This document shows positions 45,901 to 53,220 of a stretch of 64,000 bases of DNA, in pieces. The stretch comes from an uncultured Alphaproteobacteria bacterium (GTDB taxonomy: Bacteria > Pseudomonadota > Alphaproteobacteria > CAAHEQ01 > UBA3637), in the NCBI GenBank assembly GCA_944392555.1, contig CALXWZ010000007.1, forward strand, positions 1 to 64,000, read 5' to 3'. The notes under the pieces were generated by a model that was not told the origin of the DNA, searched no databases, and was given only the letters and a program-made list of their open reading frames with translations. The translations under genes were made by a program, and so were the position numbers. The stretch's first letter is position 1. The number at the start of each line of letters is the position of its first letter.

Positions 45901-46359
45901 TTAGGCTGACACTGTTTTTGCCATACAAACGGCATCGCAAAAACCGGATTTTGTTTTATAATAATTTTTGCGTCGTCCGATTTCTGAAAATCCGGCTTTT
46001 TCATATAACCGACGGGCGGGGATATTGTTTTCGGCAACTTCTAAAAAAATACGGGATACATGATGAATGCGGGCGTAATCAAATAGGAACATAAGCCAGC
46101 GAAAGCCACGTCCTTGCGCGCGTTGAGCAGGTGCGATACAAATTGTTAAAATTTCCATTTCATCGCATACCTGTGAGCAAACAAGAAGCCCCGTTTCATC
46201 AATCCAACCGATTGTGGAAGGCAATGTTAGCAATGAACGAAACGATTCGGTTGACCAGGGAAAATCAAACCCTGTTTTATGCAAAGCCGAGGCAACCTCA
46301 CAGTAAGGAAGCGTGAGGCGTGCCGGAAAAAAAGAATGGTCGGATGAATCAAGAGTCAT
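45901..46359 (-). CDS. rimI: Ribosomal protein S18 alanine N-acetyltransferase RimI-like
   Basis: GNAT acetyltransferase. 152 residues from ATG 46359; a TTG-TTG at 46380 is an alternative start. Acetyl-CoA loop IAPAQRAQGRGFRWLM (RxxGxG/A-like QGRG), followed by FLEVAENNIPARRLYEKAGFSEIGRRKNYY, the RimI signature. It overlaps tsaB, a common pairing. It may acetylate S18 or, more broadly, protein N-termini. Confidence 0.88.
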   Translation of the reverse strand: MTLDSSDHSFFPARLTLPYCEVASALHKTGFDFPWSTESFRSLLTLPSTIGWIDETGLLVCSQVCDEMEILTICIAPAQRAQGRGFRWLMFLFDYARIHHVSRIFLEVAENNIPARRLYEKAGFSEIGRRKNYYKTKSGFCDAVCMAKTVSA

Positions 46360-46978
46360 GGATTGATTTAGGGGCAACAACCGTCACATCAGCTTCACGC
46401 AGATAAAGCGGTTCGGGCAGGCGCTTTGCCGTAGGTTTACGAAAAACAACATTTATCATATTTTCGGCAGGGCATTCGGGGGCTTGAATTAACCGAACGT
46501 TTGCCTGATTAAATAGGGCAGGGTTATCCGTTAGAATTGGCAAATTTAAGGCAACAACGCTATCGGGCGATAAAATTATTGGCTCGTTTGCTTTTTGATT
46601 ATTTTCAAAAATCTGCACATAACAATCCCCGCGTTTTGTATCCAAAGCCACGCAAAGCGGATAAGGCATATCGAGCGTTGTTAAAGCCTCAAAGTTTGTG
46701 AGGCCGATAACGGGGATATTTAAAGATAACCCAATTCCGCGTGCAGCCGCCAAAGCGATTCGAACGCCTGTAAATGACCCGGGGCCGACGGCAACAATAA
46801 CTTGTTGAATCGTATCAATAGGGCAATTTGCCTCATTGCATAAACGTTGAATCAACGGAATAAGGGCTTCTCCTTGCCCGCGTTCCAGGTAAAGAGCTTC
46901 TGAATTTAAAATATTCGTATCGTCAGCCAGAGCGACGGAAAGCAAATGAGATGATGTATCAATAGCCAATAAGCGCAT
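46349..46978 (-). CDS. tsaB: tRNA threonylcarbamoyladenosine synthesis protein TsaB
   Basis: Partner of TsaD in t6A37 modification of ANN-decoding tRNAs, including the tRNA-Thr encoded just upstream. 209 residues, ASKHA fold. N-terminal LLAIDTSSHLLSVALAD, then VAVGPGSFTGVRIALAAARGI and GLTNFEALTTLD. No metal-binding His pair, as expected for TsaB rather than TsaD. Overlaps rimI. Confidence 0.93.
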   Translation of the reverse strand: MRLLAIDTSSHLLSVALADDTNILNSEALYLERGQGEALIPLIQRLCNEANCPIDTIQQVIVAVGPGSFTGVRIALAAARGIGLSLNIPVIGLTNFEALTTLDMPYPLCVALDTKRGDCYVQIFENNQKANEPIILSPDSVVALNLPILTDNPALFNQANVRLIQAPECPAENMINVVFRKPTAKRLPEPLYLREADVTVVAPKSIHDS

Positions 46979-47078
46979 AAAAAAATCCTTTCAGTGGGAA
47001 TAAGATAACAAAACAGGGTAAAAAATGCAAGAATTTTGCAACGATTCACAAAAAAAACGAAAAAAACGAAAAAAAATG

Positions 47079-47107
47079 TTGCAAATATAAAAAAAATAAG
47101 ATATAAA
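47079..47107 (+). promoter_or_regulatory. tRNA-Thr promoter
   Basis: -35 TTGCAA (47079-47084), 17-bp spacer, -10 TATAAA (47102-47107), 11 bp before the mature tRNA. Confidence 0.65.
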
Positions 47108-47118
47108 GACAACACAGC

Positions 47119-47194
<76 letters not shown>

Positions 47195-47199
47195 TTTCT

Positions 47200-47227
47200 C
47201 CCTTAATCGTTTGATTAAGGGTTTTTT
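47200..47227 (+). terminator. Terminator of tRNA-Thr
   Basis: 9-bp stem CCCTTAATC/GATTAAGGG (47200-47208 with 47213-47221) with loop GTTT and six T. Confidence 0.93.
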
Positions 47228-47408
47228 GTATTTACGCCGAAATTGTATCTTTGCCCCAAAACAGGAAAATTGTAACAATTGTTAAAAAACTTTTTTCATT
47301 TGATGCCTTACTATACAAACTCTTGTGAAAAAGGAAGCGCAAGCTGATACAATGATTATGTATGATTTATAGTGAATAATCTTTTTTAAATAGTAACGCA
47401 AAAAACAC

Positions 47409-47436
47409 TTGACAAAATAAAAAAATATTGTAAAAT
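47409..47436 (+). promoter_or_regulatory. Promoter of the GT2 gene
   Basis: -35 TTGACA (47409-47414), 16-bp spacer, -10 TAAAAT (47431-47436). The leader is about 48 nt. Confidence 0.6.
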
Positions 47437-47490
47437 ATGAAACAGTGATATAAAATTATCTGATAAAATTATATTGTTATGGAGGTTCTG

Positions 47491-48651
47491 ATGCCAAAAA
47501 TATCTGTTATTATACCGGTTTATAATGTTGAAAAATATTTATCGAGTTGTCTAAACAGTGTGTTGCGACAAACATATCAAGATTTTGAGATTATTTGTGT
47601 AAACGATGGTTCAACAGACAAATCCGGGAAAATATTGGATTTGTATGCTAAAAAAGATCATCGAATTAAAGTTTTTACGCAAACCAACAAAGGGCAATCC
47701 GCTGCGCGCAATAAAGCATTGAAGGTTGCAAAAGGTGAGTATATTCAGTTTTTGGATTCGGATGATTTTTTACACCCGCAAACGTTGGAAGCAACGATAT
47801 GGTTTGCACAGAAATACAAAACGGATTTAACGGTGTTTAGTTATGAACAAGAGGAAAATCCGGGGGAGTTATCACATGGTTCATACGAAAAGGTTAATTT
47901 TAAGCGGTTATCACATGTATTAACGGATAATCCGCTATATTTTTCCCATGCGCAGACACGTACCGATGAGTATGGAAAATGCGTAGGAGATAATACCTCG
48001 GTCAAAGATATTTTATCAGATTTCGGTGAAGAATTCGGTATGGTGACAACAACGCTTTTTCGCAGAGAGTGTTTTGATAAATTGCGCTTTAAAGAGGGTG
48101 TTTATTATGAAGACACCTTATTAATGACAAAGATTTTACGTGATAAGCCGAAAACGGTTATTCTTCCCGTTCAGTTTTATAAATACAGAAGAAATATGAA
48201 TTCAACAACCAATGTTATCTTTTCGGAAAAGCATTTACTGAGTTTATATGAAGTTTGTAAAGGTGTTCGAGATTATTATCGTGCAAAAAAATATCTAAAA
48301 GATTTTCAATTTTTTGCCAGAACACGCATACAATCTGTTTGCAACAATATCGTTAATAAAATTTCTCAGGCCGATGTGGTGACACAACGAACTTTAAAAC
48401 CGTTATTCTATAAGATGTTGACTGATTTGGCTCACACCGGATGCTTACCAATGTTCGGGAAGGGATCAAAATGTGATTTTGTTAAGCGAATGAATCAGCA
48501 AAATCGGGAAGCTAAAGTTTTATTCTTTGATAGCAAGCATCCGTTGAAAAATACCTCAATGTCGTCAAATGTACAGAAAATTGTCAAGCACTTTAATTCA
48601 CGAGGATTGGGGCATTTCTTACGAAATAATACGTGGCAAAATGCCCGTTGA
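47491..48651 (+). CDS. Family 2 glycosyltransferase
   Basis: 386 residues from ATG 47491; GGAGG at 47481-47485 supports it over the ATG at 47479. GT-A domain with VIIPVYNVEKYLSSCLNSVLRQTYQDFEIICVNDGSTD, NKGQSAARNKAL and the metal-binding DSDD (QFLDSDDFLHP). The C-terminal half is helical and basic and of uncertain role. No membrane segment, so it acts at the cytoplasmic face, probably in capsule, O-antigen or other glycan synthesis. It is a lone, AT-rich gene immediately after a tRNA, with its own promoter and terminator, which could reflect acquisition. Confidence 0.92.
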   Translation: MPKISVIIPVYNVEKYLSSCLNSVLRQTYQDFEIICVNDGSTDKSGKILDLYAKKDHRIKVFTQTNKGQSAARNKALKVAKGEYIQFLDSDDFLHPQTLEATIWFAQKYKTDLTVFSYEQEENPGELSHGSYEKVNFKRLSHVLTDNPLYFSHAQTRTDEYGKCVGDNTSVKDILSDFGEEFGMVTTTLFRRECFDKLRFKEGVYYEDTLLMTKILRDKPKTVILPVQFYKYRRNMNSTTNVIFSEKHLLSLYEVCKGVRDYYRAKKYLKDFQFFARTRIQSVCNNIVNKISQADVVTQRTLKPLFYKMLTDLAHTGCLPMFGKGSKCDFVKRMNQQNREAKVLFFDSKHPLKNTSMSSNVQKIVKHFNSRGLGHFLRNNTWQNAR

Positions 48652-48670
48652 TTCGTTATCTGACGATTAT

Positions 48671-48710
48671 AAAAACAGCAGACCGAAAAACGTGTGTCTG
48701 CTGTTTTTTT
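48671..48710. terminator. Bidirectional terminator between converging genes
   Basis: Stem AACAGCAGAC/GTCTGCTGTT (within 48671-48683 and 48696-48708) flanked by A5 on the left and T7 on the right, so it can work on both strands. Confidence 0.92.
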
Positions 48711-48726
48711 ATGATTAACAAAATTT

Positions 48727-49056
48727 TTAATCCTCTTCAATCATGATAAGTTCATCAACGATGAGTTCGTTTGTCGCCGGATCAACCGTATACACAATTT
48801 CAACATATTCATTGATGCTCGGCATATTATCTGCCATATCCGACATATCGGATGAATCGGAAGATACTTGTTGTTTTACATAGTATTTTGTATTGGGGGT
48901 TGTTTTCAGCGTTGTCGGCATTGTTGCATTCGGAGCGGTAACTTGGATTTGATCATTTTGCATGGATACAACTTTACCCGACATTGTTTCGGCTTGTGCT
49001 GAACCCGCCACGATTAACACACTCATTAAAATAGACGGAATCAAAAATTTTTTCAT
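48727..49056 (-). CDS. Small exported protein, 109 aa
   Basis: Signal peptide MKKFLIPSILMSVLIVAGSAQA with a clear AQA cleavage site. The mature part of about 87 residues begins ETMSGKVVSMQNDQIQVTAP, an OB- or SH3-like beta pattern, has a Ser/Asp/Met-rich loop (SSDSSDMSDMADNM) and an acidic C-terminus. Periplasmic; function unknown. AAAGGAG-type site before the ATG. Divergent from the arginine decarboxylase gene. Confidence 0.82.
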   Translation of the reverse strand: MKKFLIPSILMSVLIVAGSAQAETMSGKVVSMQNDQIQVTAPNATMPTTLKTTPNTKYYVKQQVSSDSSDMSDMADNMPSINEYVEIVYTVDPATNELIVDELIMIEED

Positions 49057-49122
49057 AGCGTTTCTCCTTTTTTAATCTATCAATACTGAATTTCGGAATG
49101 TTTTACATTCAACAAAAACGAT

Positions 49123-49187
49123 ATGGGCAAAATAAGATAGAGTCGCAAGCCAGTCAAAAGGATTGATTATCTTATATTTTTACCCAT
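49123..49187. other. Long imperfect inverted repeat in the aaxB upstream region
   Basis: Left arm 49123-49139 (ATGGGCAAAATAAGATA) and right arm 49168-49187, whose complement reads ATGGGTAAAAATATAAGATA: 16 to 17 pairs with a small bulge. It lies between divergent genes, upstream of the candidate aaxB promoter. It may be a regulatory site, a small RNA, or the remains of a terminator. Confidence 0.5.
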
Positions 49188-49205
49188 ACTCCCGTTTGTA
49201 TTTCG

Positions 49206-49233
49206 TTGATTTTGAGGCAGATATTCTTATATC
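49206..49233 (+). promoter_or_regulatory. Candidate promoter of the aaxB gene
   Basis: -35 TTGATT (49206-49211), 16-bp spacer, -10 TATATC (49228-49233). Transcription would begin near 49240. Confidence 0.4.
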
Positions 49234-49237
49234 AAAT

Positions 49238-49262
49238 TTGAAATTGCAATCGTGCAATTCAA
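49238..49262. promoter_or_regulatory. Inverted repeat at the aaxB transcription start
   Basis: TTGAAATTGCA (49238-49248), ATCG, TGCAATTCAA (49253-49262): 10 pairs with one bulged A. It overlaps the expected transcription start and could be a repressor site or a 5' stabilising hairpin. Confidence 0.5.
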
Positions 49263-49290
49263 AAGATTTTTATTTGAGAGGAGAATCATT

Positions 49291-49878
49291 ATGACAGTAG
49301 GAACAAGGTATCCGACACTTGCATTTCATACCGGCGGTGCCGGACAGGCAGATGACGGTATTCCACCGCAACCGTTTGAAACATTTTGTTACGATTCGGC
49401 GTTATTGCAAGCCAAGATTCAAGATTTTAACGTTGTGCCGTATACATCCGTTTTACCGCCGGAATTATTCGGCAACATTGTGCCGGTTGATCAGGTGGCA
49501 CATACGTTTAAGCATGGTGCCGTTCTGGAAGTGATTATGGCAGGTAACGGCGCTCGCAGAGAAGACCACAAAGCAATTGCAACGGGTGTCGGAATTGTTT
49601 GGGGAAAAGATAAGTCGGGTAAATTTATCGGTGGTTGGGCTGCCGAATATGTGGAATATTTTGATACATATATTGATGATGATATCGCTCAAGCACATGC
49701 TGAAATGTGGCTCAAAAAATCGCTAAATCATGAGTTGGATATTCGTGGTGTGCAACAGCATTCGGATTTTCAATTTTATCACAACTATGTCAATGTAACG
49801 CAGGCATTCGGGTACTCTTTAACAGCACTCGGCTTTTTGAATTTTGAATATGCGCCGGCGGTTGAACTTAAAAAATAA
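49291..49878 (+). CDS. aaxB: Pyruvoyl-dependent arginine decarboxylase, AaxB-like
   Basis: Decarboxylates arginine to agmatine, consuming a proton. 195 residues from ATG 49291 (GAGGAG upstream). The PvlArgDC self-cleavage site is visible as [12 protein letters not shown] with Thr52-Ser53: cleavage before Ser53 would create the pyruvoyl group, the arrangement known for Chlamydia AaxB. Further family segments: [29 protein letters not shown] and a C-terminal [15 protein letters not shown]. The next gene is an arginine/agmatine antiporter homologue. Arginine decarboxylation for acid resistance or polyamine supply is the likely role. Confidence 0.9.
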   Translation: MTVGTRYPTLAFHTGGAGQADDGIPPQPFETFCYDSALLQAKIQDFNVVPYTSVLPPELFGNIVPVDQVAHTFKHGAVLEVIMAGNGARREDHKAIATGVGIVWGKDKSGKFIGGWAAEYVEYFDTYIDDDIAQAHAEMWLKKSLNHELDIRGVQQHSDFQFYHNYVNVTQAFGYSLTALGFLNFEYAPAVELKK

Positions 49879-49887
49879 AGATTATTA

Positions 49888-49919
49888 AAGGATAGAGTTT
49901 TCATTCTCTATCCTTTTTT
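49888..49919 (+). terminator. Terminator or attenuator between aaxB and aaxC
   Basis: Perfect 10-bp stem (49888-49897 with 49906-49915), loop of 8, then TTTT. It lies between two genes expected to work together, so partial read-through is likely; it would set aaxC below aaxB. Confidence 0.8.
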
Positions 49920-49943
49920 GTCATGATTGGAAAGGAGAGAGAA

Positions 49944-51452
49944 GTGGCTCAAAAAAAGCAAACAAATTCAAAATCTCCCGCGATGTCAACATCCGGTAAA
50001 TTGGGTGTTTTCGGATTGGCGGCGATTGTGGTCAGTTCCATGATCGGCGGAGGGATTTTTTCGTTGCCACAAAATATGGCTCAAAGCGCTTCGGCGGGTG
50101 CTGTTATTTTGGCGTGGATTATTACGGGATTCGGTATGTATTTTATTGCAAATACATTTCGGATTTTGGCAAACGCGCGTCCTGATTTAACAACGGGTAT
50201 TTACTTATATGCGCGGGCAGGATTCGGCAATTATATGGGATTTAATATCGGATGGAGTTATTGGCTTTGTCAGATATGCGGAAATGTCGGATATGCCGTG
50301 ATTACGATGGACGCACTCAATTATTTCTTCCCCGGTGTTTTTACGGGTGGAAACAACCTGTATTCCATTATCGGCGGTTCCGCGTTAATTTGTTTTTTTA
50401 ACTTTTTGGTCTTGCGGGGTGTTAAGCAAGCCGCATTAATTAACTTGGTGGTGACGATTGCTAAAATCGTGCCGTTAGCCTTATTCATTATCATTATTGC
50501 CGCCGTATTCAATATGGATAAATTTGATTATGATTTCTGGGGCAAGATGAACGAAATGAAATTGGGTGATCTTCCGACACAAGTTAAAAATACCATGTTA
50601 GTGACATTATGGGCCTTTATCGGTATTGAGGGAGCTGTTGTATTGTCGGGTCGGGCGCAATCGCAGTCAGATGTCGGGCGGGCAACCTTAATCGGATTCC
50701 TTGGCTGTTTGACTATTTACGTATTGCTCTCTATTTTACCTTTTGGCTTAATGAGTCAACAGCAATTAGCCACGATTGCGAATCCGTCAACAGCGGGTGT
50801 TTTGGAAAGTGTTGTCGGCAACTGGGGTGCCTGGCTCATGAACGTCGGCGTGATTATTGCGATTTTAGCCAGTTGGTTATCGTGGACGATGATTGTAGCC
50901 GAAATGCCGTATGCCATGGCGCAAAACGGGGCTTTTCCAAAGGTGTTTGCACGTGAAAATAAGGCCGGGTCGCCAAATGTATCATTGGTGATTACAAGTT
51001 TGTTGATGCAACTGGCGATGGTGTTGGTTTATTTTGCGGGAAATGCGTGGAATACAATGCTGTCCATCACGGGCGTCATGGTGTTGCCGGCGTATTTTAT
51101 GTCGTGCTTATACTTATGGAAACTTTGTGAGGATAACGAATTTCCGAAAAATATCGGTATCGGCAGATTTAGTGCGTTGATGACAGGTGTTATCGGCACG
51201 ATTTATGCAATTTGGCTCATTTACGCCGCCGGACTGGGATATTTATTGATGGCGGTTGTGTTCATTGCGGCAGGTATTCCGATTTACTTATGGGCACGCC
51301 ACGAACAAGGGGCTGGTAAAATAGTAGGTGGTAAACAAAATGCGCAACCGATGCGGTATTTTGACGATCCTGAACGTGCCTTATGCATTGCCATTATTGT
51401 AGTGGCCTTGATAGCCATTTATGCGTTTGCGCGTGGATTGATACAGTTGTAA
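49944..51452 (+). CDS. aaxC: Arginine/agmatine antiporter, AaxC/ArcD-like
   Basis: 502 residues from GTG 49944, placed because AAAGGAGAG lies 5 bp upstream. APC-superfamily transporter with about 12-13 membrane segments; TM1 carries VVSSMIGGGIFSLPQNMA, the unwound substrate-binding GG(G) motif of basic amino-acid/polyamine antiporters. Family length and pattern match ArcD and Chlamydia AaxC. Next to AaxB it should import arginine and export agmatine, giving net proton consumption. Substrate specificity is inferred from context. Confidence 0.87.
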   Translation: MAQKKQTNSKSPAMSTSGKLGVFGLAAIVVSSMIGGGIFSLPQNMAQSASAGAVILAWIITGFGMYFIANTFRILANARPDLTTGIYLYARAGFGNYMGFNIGWSYWLCQICGNVGYAVITMDALNYFFPGVFTGGNNLYSIIGGSALICFFNFLVLRGVKQAALINLVVTIAKIVPLALFIIIIAAVFNMDKFDYDFWGKMNEMKLGDLPTQVKNTMLVTLWAFIGIEGAVVLSGRAQSQSDVGRATLIGFLGCLTIYVLLSILPFGLMSQQQLATIANPSTAGVLESVVGNWGAWLMNVGVIIAILASWLSWTMIVAEMPYAMAQNGAFPKVFARENKAGSPNVSLVITSLLMQLAMVLVYFAGNAWNTMLSITGVMVLPAYFMSCLYLWKLCEDNEFPKNIGIGRFSALMTGVIGTIYAIWLIYAAGLGYLLMAVVFIAAGIPIYLWARHEQGAGKIVGGKQNAQPMRYFDDPERALCIAIIVVALIAIYAFARGLIQL

Positions 51453-51487
51453 ATGTGCAATATATTTGCGACTTATCGTTCTTTGCA

Positions 51488-51514
51488 AAACTCCCCGATA
51501 TGGGGAGTTTTTTT
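51488..51514 (+). terminator. Terminator after aaxC
   Basis: Stem AAACTCCCC/GGGGAGTTT (51488-51496 with 51502-51510), loop GATAT, then TTTT. Confidence 0.93.
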
Positions 51515-51538
51515 GTTTAAAAAAGTTTTTAAAACGAA

Positions 51539-51859
51539 GTGATTTTTTGCGAGGGAAATTTCAGCTGTGCTTGCAATGAGTTAACGAGTTTAATCGGAGC
51601 TCCTCAAAAAGTAGGCGGGAACTTTGATTGTAGTTGGAATCGTTTTGTCAGTTTGCAGGGTGCTCCCGAACAAGTAGGCGGAGATTTTGACTGTCGTGAT
51701 TGTTTTCCTTTAAGATCCGTTAAAGGAGCGCCCAGATTACTGGGTGGAAAATTTATTTGTGACGAGAGGCGATTAGAAAGTAAGCCTGTATATGAAAATG
51801 GCAAACTTAAAGATTCTGCTGTCGTAAAAATAACATCTCCCTTATCCCATGCGCGTTAA
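51539..51859 (+). pseudogene. Fragment of a GAP-VGG repeat protein
   Basis: About 3 copies of a 21-residue repeat of the form VGGxFxCxxNxLxSLxGAPxx, e.g. VGGNFDCSWNRFVSLQGAPEQ. This is a leucine-rich-repeat-like element normally found in much longer arrays. The frame opens at a GTG without ribosome binding site, 7 bp after an in-frame stop and directly after a terminator. The N-terminal part is missing and no promoter is seen. A decayed remnant or a rearranged piece of a larger gene is more likely than an expressed protein of 106 residues. Confidence 0.6.
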
Positions 51860-51990
51860 ATATCGTTAAGCGTATGTTGTTCCTTCTTTGAAAGTCGCCC
51901 TGGAAACAGAGTGACTGATTGAAATTAAATTGGTTGCGTATGATTAAAAGGCAATATCATATTTTTTTGCCATCCTTAAAAAAAAAGTGC

Positions 51991-52021
51991 TTGACTTAGA
52001 GTCAACTCTAAAATTTATGCT
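51991..52021 (+). promoter_or_regulatory. MerR-type promoter/operator of the CMD-cupin gene
   Basis: -35 TTGACT (51991-51996), a 19-bp spacer, -10 TATGCT (52016-52021). The spacer holds the inverted repeat TTAGAGT-CA-ACTCTAA (51996-52011). An overlong 19-bp spacer centred on a palindrome is the hallmark of MerR-activated promoters, and this sequence resembles targets of AdhR-like regulators. Confidence 0.82.
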
Positions 52022-52072
52022 GGCTCTTGTCGGATAAATCTGAAATAGATATTAAGACAAGGAGAGAAAATC

Positions 52073-53128
52073 ATGCATTGCAAATTAACAAAATATATCA
52101 TAGCGTTCTTATTAACAATATCTTGTTTAAATGCTTACGGAAAGGAGACGGAAATGACTGTATTAACTCCAAAGCAAGAAAATATTGTGCGTGTATCCGC
52201 TACGGCGGCACAAGGCAATCAAACGAGCTTAAAGTCGGCATTATCGGATAGTTTGGATGCCCGTATTCCGCCGGCAGAGTTAAAAGAAATTTTAGTGCAG
52301 GTTTATGCATATTGCGGTTTCCCGCGCAGTTTAAACGCCTTAAATACTTTGATGTCGGTTTTGAAAGAAAAAGGATATCAAAAAACCGAAAATAATCACG
52401 AGTCTGCCGTATTGGCGACAAATAGTTTGGAACGTGGCACTCAAAATCAAACAAAACTCGTCGGGCAAGAAGTCAAAGGCGAATTATTTGAATTTGCGCC
52501 TGCGATTGATGCTTTTTTGAAAGCTCATTTGTTCGGTGATATTTTTGAACGGGATACGCTTGATTGGCAAACGCGCGAAGTGGCAACAATCGCCATGCTT
52601 GCGGTAACGGAGGGTGTTGAAAGTCAATTAAATTCGCATATTGCTATCGGGCAACATAATGGTTTGACATCGGCTCAAACAGATGCCATTATCGCACTTG
52701 CACGCCAAACAACCACTCCGCCACAACTCAGCGCATTTCCGTTGGGTAAACCAAACGATGCGTATGCACAATACTTTTCAGGACGCTCTTGGCTTGCGCC
52801 GTTGAGTCAAAATAAAGAACTGAATGTGCCCGTTGCGAATGTAACATTTGAACCGGGGTGCCGAAATAATTGGCATAGCCATACCGGCGGACAAGTGTTG
52901 ATTGCCGTGGGCGGTGTCGGTTATTATCAAGAACGCGGGCAGAAAGCGCGTCGGTTAGTGGCGGGCGATGTTGTGGAAATTCCGGCAAATGTGGAACATT
53001 GGCACGGGGCTGCTCCCGATAGTTGGTTTGCGCATTTAGCCGTAGAGGCAAATCCGCAGACAAACAAAAATACATGGCTGGAACCTGTTTCCGATGCCGA
53101 ATATGCGAAGGCAACCGCTCAAAAATAA
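52073..53128 (+). CDS. Exported CMD-cupin protein (carboxymuconolactone decarboxylase-like)
   Basis: 351 residues from ATG 52073 (AAGGAG upstream). N-terminal hydrophobic signal (about 5-24). Two carboxymuconolactone decarboxylase-like segments follow: residues about 30-105 with QVYAYCGFPRSLNALNTLM, and about 135-215 with VATIAMLAVTEGVESQLNSHI. A C-terminal cupin (about 235-325) has HSHTGGQVLIAVGG and an EHWHGAAP metal site. A second start at ATG 52154 has its own AAAGGAGACGG site and would give a version without the signal. Probably redox or electrophile detoxification, given the MerR-type promoter; substrate unknown. Confidence 0.88.
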   Translation: MHCKLTKYIIAFLLTISCLNAYGKETEMTVLTPKQENIVRVSATAAQGNQTSLKSALSDSLDARIPPAELKEILVQVYAYCGFPRSLNALNTLMSVLKEKGYQKTENNHESAVLATNSLERGTQNQTKLVGQEVKGELFEFAPAIDAFLKAHLFGDIFERDTLDWQTREVATIAMLAVTEGVESQLNSHIAIGQHNGLTSAQTDAIIALARQTTTPPQLSAFPLGKPNDAYAQYFSGRSWLAPLSQNKELNVPVANVTFEPGCRNNWHSHTGGQVLIAVGGVGYYQERGQKARRLVAGDVVEIPANVEHWHGAAPDSWFAHLAVEANPQTNKNTWLEPVSDAEYAKATAQK

Positions 53129-53154
53129 TATCAAGTTATTTGATATATCTTTAT

Positions 53155-53184
53155 AAAAACCCCGCTATTTCGGCGGGGCTTTTT
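53155..53184. terminator. Bidirectional terminator between CMD-cupin and ASST genes
   Basis: Stem CCCCGC/GCGGGG (53160-53165 with 53173-53178) extended by A5 on the left and CTTTTT on the right. Confidence 0.9.
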
Positions 53185-53220
53185 CGGAAAGAAAAATTTT
53201 ATTCCATTCGCTAAAAATGC

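Noticed and set aside
49123-49187. Terminator for the small exported protein gene at 48727-49056
   Set aside because: It lies upstream of that gene (which reads away from it), so it cannot end its transcript.
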